Positions 1 through 5,314 of a DNA stretch of 6,367 bases are shown in pieces. The notes beneath the pieces are model-generated. The model saw only the letters and a list, made by a program, of their open reading frames with translations, ran no database searches and was not told the DNA's origin. Each line of letters opens with the position of its first letter. The first letter of the stretch is position 1. Location: the NCBI GenBank assembly GCA_026414245.1, contig JAOAJJ010000001.1, positions 20,151 to 26,517 on the forward strand. The letters are read 5' to 3'. Both the position numbers and the translations under genes were made by a program. Source of the DNA: Candidatus Bathyarchaeota archaeon (GTDB lineage: Archaea > Thermoproteota > Bathyarchaeia > Bathyarchaeales > DTEX01).

Positions 1-19
1 AGATGTGTATAAGAGACAG
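1..19 (+). other. Residual Nextera/Tn5 mosaic-end adapter
   Basis: The first 19 bases read AGATGTGTATAAGAGACAG, which is identical to the 19-bp Tn5 mosaic end used in Nextera-type libraries. This is not genomic DNA. It sits exactly at the contig edge, as expected for an untrimmed read end, and it replaces the true continuation of the dehydrogenase gene that follows. Six spurious in-frame codons would be added to that gene if the adapter were translated. Confidence 0.96.
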
Positions 20-497
20 CAGCCCTACCATAGATCTCTTTTATCTCGCCTATTAAACCCTCCCTTATATATTCAACGGCTTTCTCGAAGCATGGTGTGA
101 ATATGAAGTTGTGGGCGGGCATAAGAATCAAACTTTCGCCTCGAGTATCCCGCTTCAATAAACCTTCGATGAGACCTGCTTCCCCCGCAGACATAACTAT
201 AGGCTTCTCACATAAAATGTGCTTACCATGATTCCAAGCATCCATAATTATGCGGGCATGGGTCTCTGGAGGCGTCAATATCCATGTAGCGTCGACGTCG
301 GCGCGCTTTAGGAGCTGAAGATAATTATTGTAGGTCTCCACATCCCTCAAGCTAAACTTCCTAATTGTTCTCTCAATGCAATCCTCTTTAATGTCAGCTA
401 AAGCCTTAATTTCAATATCTAATAAACCGCGGACTGCTGGTAGATGATAATTCCTAAGAACAGTGCCGCATCCTATTATGCCAACCTTAATAACCAT
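20..497 (-). CDS. Gfo/Idh/MocA-family NAD(P)-dependent oxidoreductase, C-terminus cut off
   Basis: This is the N-terminal 159 residues of a cytoplasmic sugar or cyclitol dehydrogenase; family members usually have 330-400 residues, so a bit under half is visible. It opens with MVIKVGIIGCGTV, the Rossmann nucleotide-binding turn (GIIGCG at residues 6-11), followed by RNYHLPAV. Residues 74-80 (ILTPPETH) and 91-99 (GKHILCEKP) give the family's EKP motif; Lys98 is the presumed catalytic lysine. PAHNFIFTP (127-135) leads into the start of the C-terminal substrate domain. The ATG at 495-497 is chosen because the Rossmann strand starts immediately and a GGAG ribosome site lies 10 nt upstream (508-511 on the plus strand). 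The gene stops only because genomic sequence ends against the adapter. The substrate is unknown: myo-inositol, glucose and many other sugar dehydrogenases share these motifs. Confidence 0.93.
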
Positions 498-507
498 GAA
501 TATAATT

Positions 508-563
508 CTCCGCATAAAAGATTTTTAGCCTATGGTAAATCGCCTATGTTTTATAAATTCATT
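508..563 (-). promoter_or_regulatory. Likely promoter and ribosome site of the Gfo/Idh/MocA gene
   Basis: Read on the minus strand, TTTATAAAA (549-557) is a good archaeal TATA box. Transcription would start about 26 nt downstream, near 527, leaving a 5' leader of about 30 nt that contains GGAG (508-511) 10 nt before the ATG. Spacing and order fit; the transcription start is inferred. Confidence 0.5.
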
Positions 564-607
564 TATGTCTCCTAAACTCTGTTCCATAAGCAAGCTACCG
601 TTAACTT

Positions 608-811
608 TTGGCGCTTAGTTAATTCGAGCTCACGACGCGGGCATAATTAACCCCGCCAATATTGGCAGCGCCAATAATTCTATATGTTAAAGAAGAAAGC
701 GCCACCGCTAAATAATCCAATCAATTAATTTACCTTATAATCAGCTACAATCATTATACTAAACCCCCGACCAAAAACAAATTTAAGCATAGATTACGCT
801 GGGATGGCGCT
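608..811. repeat. Palindrome and four copies of TGGCGCT/AGCGCCA
   Basis: GCCAATATTGGC at 655-666 is a perfect 12-bp palindrome. It sits inside a wider inverted pair, TTGGCGCT (608-615) and AGCGCCAA (667-674). The core 7-mer recurs as AGCGCCA at 698-704 and as TGGCGCT at 805-811, giving four copies in about 200 bp, two in each orientation. GCCAAT is also repeated directly at 670-675. The arrangement could be operator sites or a structured RNA; the sequence does not decide, and no function is claimed. Confidence 0.5.
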
Positions 812-880
812 GAAAAATTCTGCTATACTAAAACCTTATCCGAGACATTTAAACAGTTGAAGGAAAATTAGGCTCGAATT

Positions 881-983
881 TGGTGGGCCGGGTCGGATTT
901 GAACCGACGATCTTCGCCGCTCTCGGCGTTGAATAGTTTATTGCTTGTGAGGGCGACGTCCTAACCAGCTAGACTACCGGCCC
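881..983 (-). tRNA. tRNA-Val (anticodon CAC), intron-containing
   Basis: All arms fold on the minus strand. The acceptor stem GGGCCGG/CCGGCCC is perfect (977-983 with 885-891). The D stem GTCT/GGAC closes the loop AGCTGGTTA, the anticodon stem is TCGCC/GGCGA, the variable loop has 5 nt, and the T arm is GTCGG-TTCAAAT-CCGAC. The discriminator is A and the terminal CCA is encoded (881-883). After removal of a 26-nt intron the loop reads CTCACAC, so the anticodon is CAC (947-949), which decodes GUG. The mature length is 77 nt. Position 37 is A, so this tRNA is not a target for the m1G37 methyltransferase encoded at the right end of the window. The gene sits alone between protein genes and has its own TATA box. 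Confidence 0.95.
920..945 (-). other. tRNA-Val intron, canonical position 37/38
   Basis: The 26-nt intron interrupts the anticodon loop after A37 (946); C38 is at 919. The flanks can form the bulge-helix-bulge used by the archaeal splicing endonuclease. Exon bases 32-34 (CTC) pair with intron GAG, and A35 faces C, giving a 4-position central helix with one mismatch. Three-base bulges (C36 A37 plus one intron base on one side; AG plus C38 on the other) flank it. Cleavage after the second base of each bulge gives exactly these borders. The outer helix is only a GC/GC pair of base pairs, so the motif is relaxed. Confidence 0.85.
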
Positions 984-1009
984 CATTATTCTATTCCTGG
1001 AAACTTTTT

Positions 1010-1022
1010 CTTATATCTTTCT
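1010..1022 (-). promoter_or_regulatory. TATA box of the tRNA-Val gene
   Basis: On the minus strand AGATATAAG (1010-1018), preceded by a purine-rich CAGA that could serve as the TFB recognition element, is centred about 31 bp before the mature 5' end at 983. This matches the usual archaeal spacing to a start a few bases upstream of the tRNA. Confidence 0.6.
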
Positions 1023-1145
1023 GTTACCAATTTTTTATAGATCTACTTGTCTTTAGATCAAGATTAATTATTTTTTAATTGCTTCTCGAATATCGCTGAC
1101 TTTTCCGGTTATTGGCTCGCTCTGAATTTTTGAGGTTTATGCTAA

Positions 1146-1241
1146 CTAAGTATATCTGCCAAACCTGTAGCCTTCATCATACATGGCTAGTATATTTCTT
1201 ATTGGCGTGATGGGTTGTATGTTGTGGCATGGAGCTAATAT
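1146..1241 (-). pseudogene. C-terminal end of the UroD-like gene, cut off by an in-frame TAA
   Basis: Directly after the TAA at 1242-1244, and in the same frame, 31 codons encode ILAPCHNIQPITP, then IRNILAMYDEGYRFGRYT, and end at TAG (1146-1148). This is the family's usual ending: last barrel strand with the Cys-containing motif, then the helix. The residue preceding ILAP is normally Tyr, as in GGGYILAPCHN, so TAT or TAC would be expected in place of TAA. With these codons the gene would encode about 352 residues, the normal length. No start codon or ribosome site suggests separate translation. See the main entry at 1242-2204. Confidence 0.88.
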
Positions 1242-2204
1242 TTAGCCGCCGTCCCCTTCCAATATTCGTATGTTGTCTCTAACCTCTTTTCTAACATCCT
1301 CCTCGGAGCCGAAGGGTAAGGTTTGCTGGTTATCCATTCCGCCGTGAAAGACAACTTTATCGCCGAACTCGCGCTTAAGTTCCTCCCTATCCATACCTCT
1401 ACTTCTCCACTGTATTGGGTTGAGAATGTCTATTCCAGCTTCAATCATGTCTGGAATAATCCTTCTAATAGATCCATCGCTATGGAAGAATACGTAAACG
1501 CCGTGGTGGTGAGCTAGATCTATCATGCGCTTCATTCTGGGTAGGAAAAACTCTTTAATCTGGCTTGGCGAGTAGAGTAAGCCGGTCTGCGATCCAAAGT
1601 CCTCAGCAACATATGAGAGCATAATTTTATCCGGAATCTGCTCGTAGATGAGCTTAGTGTTCTCATAGCAAAACTCAAAGAGCTTATCCAGACAATAGTG
1701 CACGATATCTGGGTTGACAATTAAATCAACATATGCCTGCTTCTGCCCGCGTAGGTTTTTATATATTAGGAACGGTTCGGATCCACCGCCTTGAATCGGA
1801 TAATCCTCCCAGCCAACTATCTGATCCGGTATAGTTGAGTAGTCAAATAAGTCTACAGTTGGCCATGTATAGTTCTTCTTGATCTCATATACGCTCTTAT
1901 ATTCGGCTAGCGGATGGTATACGCATTCCCTATAAACACCTGATCCATAGTTAACGTCTCTGTAACGGCATCCATATATGTCTGAGTCAGCCGGTATCGG
2001 TGGACCAACATATTTTGGCGAGACCGTTATAACAGCGTCTATATGTAGGCGCTCATACAGCTCCTTTAAACTTCTGCATTCTAGATATTTCATGAGTTTT
2101 TCCGTGGTCTCAGGTGTGCCCCAGTAATCCATGGGAACCCTGTCAGGTTTTCTTCTTTCAAGAACCGCAAGCCATCTATCTCTAGGCGTCATGTAGTCTT
2201 CCAT
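1242..2204 (-). CDS. Uroporphyrinogen decarboxylase (UroD/MtaA-like) family protein, ended early by TAA
   Basis: This is a cytoplasmic TIM-barrel protein of the family that includes heme-pathway UroD and the corrinoid methyltransferases MtaA, MtbA and CmuA. The opening MTPRDRWLAVLERRKPDRVPMDYWG is typical, as are YVAEDFGSQTGLLYSP (198-212), FFHSDGSIRRIIPDMIEAGIDILNP (239-263, here quoted in part) and HGGMDNQQTLPFG (287-299). The zinc motif HxC of methyltransferases is HSD here (241-243), so neither classic zinc-dependent methyl transfer nor porphyrin decarboxylation can be assumed; the reaction of this subfamily is unknown to me. The first ATG (2202-2204) is preferred over Met5 because GGAG lies 10 nt before it. 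The gene begins 22 nt after the aminotransferase and is probably cotranscribed. The 320-residue product ends at GDGG, losing the conserved PCHN motif and final helix encoded just beyond the stop. Confidence 0.93.
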   Translation of the reverse strand: MEDYMTPRDRWLAVLERRKPDRVPMDYWGTPETTEKLMKYLECRSLKELYERLHIDAVITVSPKYVGPPIPADSDIYGCRYRDVNYGSGVYRECVYHPLAEYKSVYEIKKNYTWPTVDLFDYSTIPDQIVGWEDYPIQGGGSEPFLIYKNLRGQKQAYVDLIVNPDIVHYCLDKLFEFCYENTKLIYEQIPDKIMLSYVAEDFGSQTGLLYSPSQIKEFFLPRMKRMIDLAHHHGVYVFFHSDGSIRRIIPDMIEAGIDILNPIQWRSRGMDREELKREFGDKVVFHGGMDNQQTLPFGSEEDVRKEVRDNIRILEGDGG

Positions 2205-2226
2205 AATGCCCGCGCTCCAATAAACT

Positions 2227-3480
2227 CTAATAATTGTCTTGGGTTTCTCTATATGAATAGAGTTCCTCTAAGTTATATTTTATTTTCTCAAAAGCCGCCA
2301 CTATGTCATCCATGTCTTCTCTTGAGCCTAAAAGAACGTATTGCGGAAGCCATAACCCTTCATAGTAGCAGGCTCTTTCAGCTACAGGCGCTTTAACGAT
2401 AGAGTAGTCAATCTGTCTGCCATAATATGGGCAGGAGAGCGGGCATCTCCTAAAATATTCTATGTAAGGCTCTTTATATAGCGGCTTCGAGTAGCCGACG
2501 CTTGCAGGTATGCCTTCAGCCTGTAAAGCTTTGGCGATGGTAGCCTTAGATACTCCGCCAAATGCCTCCGGCTCAATCCTAAATATGTAAAGATGATAGG
2601 CATGTCTAGTTATCCGCTCATCGTTTTTAAGCGGCTTTACGCCGTCTATCTTGGAGAGCTTATTATTTAGGTATTGAGCGTTCTCTATTCTCCTCTCAGT
2701 CTGCCTATCAAATCTCTCCATCTGGGCTAGAAGTATAGCCGCCTGGAATTCAGTCATCCGATAGTTTGCCCCTGGGAGATAATGCTCATACCATGCTTTC
2801 CCAGGCAGTCTACCACAGTTATGTAGAGACCAAGCCTTAATATACAATTCTTCATTGTTAGTAACTATAATGCCGCCTTCACCACTAGTGATATTTTTAC
2901 TGGATTGGAAGCTGAAAGATCCTATATCGCCTATTGCGCCAACCCTTCTACCCCTCCACTCAGCGCCCCATGCCTGGCATGCATCTTCAACAATATATAA
3001 TTCATTCTTTCCAGCTATGGATGGGAGCGCATCCATGTCCGCCGGTCTACCGCCAATATGCACTGGCAGTATAGCCTTAGTTCTATCAGATATTAGCTGC
3101 TCAACGCTCTTCGGGTCGATGTTATATGTTTCGGGATCTATATCTGCGAAAACCGGGATGGCGTTCACGTAGAGGACGGAGATAGCCGTAGCCATAAACG
3201 TGTATGAGGGAACTATAACTTCGTCGCCGCAACCTATTCCAAGAGATTTAAGCGAAATTTCCAGGGCTGTTGTACCGCTGGTTACGGCAACACCATATTT
3301 AGCGTGCTGATATTTCGCAAATCTCTCTTCAAACTCCCTCTTTTTCGAGCCGCCTATCCCCCATAAACCGCTATTTAAGACATCCAGCAGAGCCTTAGCT
3401 TCCCTCTCATCGAATATAGGCCACTTTGGGAAAGGCTTCCTCCTAACCGGCTCCCCGCCAGCTATAGCAAGCTTAGCCAA
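2227..3480 (-). CDS. DegT/DnrJ/EryC1/StrS-family PLP-dependent sugar aminotransferase
   Basis: This is a full-length (417 aa) cytoplasmic fold-type I aminotransferase that moves an amino group, usually from Glu or Gln, to a keto-sugar or keto-cyclitol. The PLP phosphate loop is SGTTAL (68-73). Asp166 in VEDACQAWGAEWRGR binds the pyridine nitrogen, and Lys195 in FSFQSSKNITSGEGG (189-203, quoted as visible) forms the Schiff base. The Gln after DAC and in FSFQ, where many sugar-nucleotide aminotransferases carry His, recalls scyllo-inosose aminotransferases of the StsC type; this is a weak subfamily clue. The start is TTG (3478-3480): an in-frame stop lies upstream with no ATG between, AKLAIAGGEPVR is the family's usual opening, and GAGG lies a short distance upstream. 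It ends in TAG, 22 nt before the UroD-like gene, and is transcribed away from the cyclase-kinase-Trm5 cluster. Confidence 0.95.
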   Translation of the reverse strand: MAKLAIAGGEPVRRKPFPKWPIFDEREAKALLDVLNSGLWGIGGSKKREFEERFAKYQHAKYGVAVTSGTTALEISLKSLGIGCGDEVIVPSYTFMATAISVLYVNAIPVFADIDPETYNIDPKSVEQLISDRTKAILPVHIGGRPADMDALPSIAGKNELYIVEDACQAWGAEWRGRRVGAIGDIGSFSFQSSKNITSGEGGIIVTNNEELYIKAWSLHNCGRLPGKAWYEHYLPGANYRMTEFQAAILLAQMERFDRQTERRIENAQYLNNKLSKIDGVKPLKNDERITRHAYHLYIFRIEPEAFGGVSKATIAKALQAEGIPASVGYSKPLYKEPYIEYFRRCPLSCPYYGRQIDYSIVKAPVAERACYYEGLWLPQYVLLGSREDMDDIVAAFEKIKYNLEELYSYRETQDNY

Positions 3481-3587
3481 CCTTTTCCCCTCGCCTAAAT
3501 ATTGCCTGCAGGAGTAATAAAATGATTGCCCACATTAAAACGAAAATAAGATAATCTGTTTCCACCTATATTTAATTGTGATCTAAA
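3481..3587. promoter_or_regulatory. Shared divergent promoter region
   Basis: These 107 bp separate the aminotransferase start from the cyclase start, so both transcription units must begin here. For the plus strand, CGAAAATAAGATA (about 3541-3553) resembles a TFB element plus weak TATA box and would place the start near 3573. For the minus strand, ATTTTATTAC (about 3517-3526) is a possible TATA box. Both are weak matches. Opposed genes sharing so short a spacer may be regulated together, which is inference. Confidence 0.45.
3578..3583 (+). promoter_or_regulatory. Ribosome binding site of the cyclase gene
   Basis: GTGATC ends 4 nt before the ATG at 3588. It is complementary to the GAUCAC bases that usually lie near the 3' end of archaeal 16S rRNA, and it supports this start. 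Confidence 0.6.
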
Positions 3588-4247
3588 ATGGTTAAAGATA
3601 TTGTTGAAGCCCTCAGAAATTATAGAATTGTCGATTTGTCGAGTGAGGTTCAACCAAACGTCCTAAAGGTTAACGGCGAATATATCCGCGGCAATCAAAT
3701 TCGGAGATTTAACCTCCAACAGTTTATAAACGCTGAGGATGGAACCTACATGAATTTCATCGAGGCTGAATCACATATAGGCACACATGTCGAGGGACCC
3801 CTCCATCTAAGGGATGGTCTTAAGTCGCTTACAGACTTGCCGCTAGATAAGTTTATGGGTGAGGCTCTTATCCTAAAGTTTGAGGCTGACACGCCGATAA
3901 AACCGGAGCATCTTAATAAGGTTAAGGATGGGGATATAGTGCTCATGTGGAGCCCCGGGGGAGCTTATATAACCCCTGAAGCCGCTGAACACCTTGTTAA
4001 AAAACGCGTGAAGATGATTGGTGTTCAAGGAGTCCATCCTGATGATCCGAGAGCTTACCAGCCTGGTTCAGGAGTAAAGCCGGCAACACATATCCTTCTG
4101 CTAGAAAATGATATACCGATTATTGAGGGATTAATTAACTTAGATAAAATTGAATGTGAACGTGTCTTCTTAATAGGGTTACCGCTGAGGATCATGCGCC
4201 TGGATTCATCTTGGATAAGGGCTATAGCGCTTGAGCCAAAACATTAA
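3588..4247 (+). CDS. Cyclase-family (kynurenine formamidase-like) metal-dependent hydrolase
   Basis: This 219-residue cytoplasmic protein belongs to the cyclase/KynB superfamily, whose members are metal-dependent amidases or lactone hydrolases; its length is typical. The metal-binding signature is HIGTHVEGPLH (63-73), giving His63, His67, Glu69 and His73. The third ligand position is most often Asp in HxGTHxDxPxH, and Glu here is a conservative and known variant. PIIEGLINLDKI (177-188) carries the second conserved acid, Glu180, and His168 precedes it in ATHILLLEN. The start has a matching ribosome site. The sugar kinase follows after 30 nt, so the two are probably cotranscribed. No other tryptophan-degradation gene is nearby, so true kynurenine formamidase is unlikely; a cyclic amide or lactone linked to the neighbouring sugar enzymes is a guess. 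Confidence 0.92.
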   Translation: MVKDIVEALRNYRIVDLSSEVQPNVLKVNGEYIRGNQIRRFNLQQFINAEDGTYMNFIEAESHIGTHVEGPLHLRDGLKSLTDLPLDKFMGEALILKFEADTPIKPEHLNKVKDGDIVLMWSPGGAYITPEAAEHLVKKRVKMIGVQGVHPDDPRAYQPGSGVKPATHILLLENDIPIIEGLINLDKIECERVFLIGLPLRIMRLDSSWIRAIALEPKH

Positions 4248-4265
4248 CCTACACCGTATTTCAGT

Positions 4266-4284
4266 AAAAAGGCTCAAGTGGAGG
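4266..4284 (+). promoter_or_regulatory. Start region of the PfkB kinase with two candidate ribosome sites
   Basis: A weak AAAAAGG (4266-4272) lies 5 nt before the GTG at 4278, the first available start after an in-frame TAA at 4245-4247. A much stronger GGAGG (4280-4284) lies just inside the reading frame and would suit a start about 8 nt further on, where the codons are CTG (4293) and ATA (4296), followed by GTA. A start there would give a protein beginning next to IVTCAGILVAD, the usual PfkB opening. Confidence 0.4.
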
Positions 4285-5306
4285 CATATCTCCTGATAGT
4301 AACATGCGCTGGGATCCTGGTTGCCGATATAATAGCTGCCGATCTACCTAAAATTTCGGATCCCGGTGAGTTAACTTTCGCACCTAAAGGTATTGAAGTT
4401 CATTTAGGCGGTCACTGTGGGAATGTCTCCATAGATTTAAGAAAGCTTGGCTTAAAAGCCGGCGACTTAAGTTCGATAGGCGCAGTTGGCTACGATATTT
4501 TTGGAGATTTTATCGAGGGTGAGCTAAAAAAGCATGGTGTGATCGCTCACCTTCAGAGAATCCATAACGTTGGGACGTCGAAGGATTTAATACTCGTAGT
4601 TAGAGGCGAGGATAGAAGGTATCATGTTGATAGCGGAGCCAATCTATTCTTGAGCCCAGACTTCGTCCTATCAATATTGAATGAGGAACAGCCGCTAATA
4701 TTCTATGCTGGTGGAGTCGGCCTTACAGGGAGATTCGATGAGCGTTTACCGGAAGTATTGAGGAAATCTAAAGATTTAGGCGCTTTAACTTTCGTTGACC
4801 CGGTCACTCCATATATGCGTGGATGGGACTTCCTGATACCGGCGATCAGGTGGACAGATATATTTCACTGCAACGCCTACGAAGCCGAGCAGATAACTGG
4901 AAGAAAGAACCTCTACGAGGCATGCGAGTCCTTAATTGAGATCGGCGCCAACATTGTCATTATAAGCATGGGGGATAAAGGGCTCATCGCGAGAACAAAA
5001 GAGAACATATTTGAGCTGCCAGCTTTCAAGGTTCCAACAGTTGATCCCACCGGGGCAGGTGACGCCCTCTGCGCTGGTGTTATAAGTGGGCTTGTGGAGA
5101 AATGTGGTTATAGGAGATGTAATGTGGCGGATCTATCGGCAAACGACATTATAGACATCCTCATGATTGGAGAAGCCGCGGGAGCTGCATGCGTAACGAT
5201 GGTTGGGACAACGACGGCTGTAACGAGGGAGAATGTTAAAAGGATTATTGATGAGCAGGGCGCGTATCTAAAACGTAAAATTAAAGTTTCTTCGATCAGA
5301 AAATAA
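4278..5306 (+). CDS. PfkB/ribokinase-family carbohydrate kinase
   Basis: This 342-residue cytoplasmic kinase transfers phosphate from a nucleotide to a sugar or sugar-like alcohol. The opening strand VTCAGILVADII (8-19) holds the conserved Asp that contacts the substrate. HLGGHCGNVSIDLRKLG (42-58) is the N-terminal PfkB signature with its double Gly and Asn. The C-terminal signature is VDPTGAGDALCAGV (255-268): GAGD forms the anion hole and Asp262 is the catalytic base. FHCNAYEAEQITG (196-208) contains the N-x-x-E type metal/phosphate motif, and IISMGDKG (228-235) is typical. Ribose, fructose, 2-keto-3-deoxygluconate, nucleoside or inositol are all possible substrates; none can be chosen. The start is GTG, with an alternative discussed separately. 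The gene lies 30 nt after the cyclase and 8 nt before Trm5. Confidence 0.95.
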   Translation: MEAYLLIVTCAGILVADIIAADLPKISDPGELTFAPKGIEVHLGGHCGNVSIDLRKLGLKAGDLSSIGAVGYDIFGDFIEGELKKHGVIAHLQRIHNVGTSKDLILVVRGEDRRYHVDSGANLFLSPDFVLSILNEEQPLIFYAGGVGLTGRFDERLPEVLRKSKDLGALTFVDPVTPYMRGWDFLIPAIRWTDIFHCNAYEAEQITGRKNLYEACESLIEIGANIVIISMGDKGLIARTKENIFELPAFKVPTVDPTGAGDALCAGVISGLVEKCGYRRCNVADLSANDIIDILMIGEAAGAACVTMVGTTTAVTRENVKRIIDEQGAYLKRKIKVSSIRK

Positions 5307-5314
5307 ATGTCGAT

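Larger units (their letters stand above)
498..880. other. 383-bp non-coding stretch
   Basis: No convincing gene is visible on either strand. The AT-rich stretch holds the promoter of the Gfo/Idh/MocA gene at its left end, a cluster of short repeats (608-811), and at its right end a short TAATTTTCC tract on the minus strand that could help end the tRNA transcript. A 20-codon minus-strand ORF (525-587) is not supported by composition or context. Confidence 0.6.

Noticed and set aside
1..30. Transposon end or insertion-sequence terminus
   Set aside because: The match is to the engineered Tn5 mosaic end used in library preparation and lies exactly at the contig edge, with no transposase or target duplication.
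525..587. 20-codon minus-strand ORF upstream of the dehydrogenase
   Set aside because: It has no ribosome site, overlaps the likely promoter TATA box, and its product resembles nothing known.
1040..1076. Hairpin GATCTA-8 nt-TAGATC followed by a T run on the plus strand
   Set aside because: The stem is only 6 A/T-rich pairs and no plus-strand gene lies upstream for it to terminate.
1146..1244. Pyrrolysine-type readthrough of the UroD-like gene
   Set aside because: Pyrrolysine is inserted at UAG; the internal codon is UAA, and the expected residue is Tyr.
1323..1720. Two short ORFs (one on each strand) within the UroD-like gene
   Set aside because: Both are other-frame shadows of a gene whose conserved motifs run through the same bases.
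2855..3172. 105-codon ORF on the plus strand
   Set aside because: It is antisense to the PLP-binding core of the DegT aminotransferase and has no ribosome site or family resemblance.
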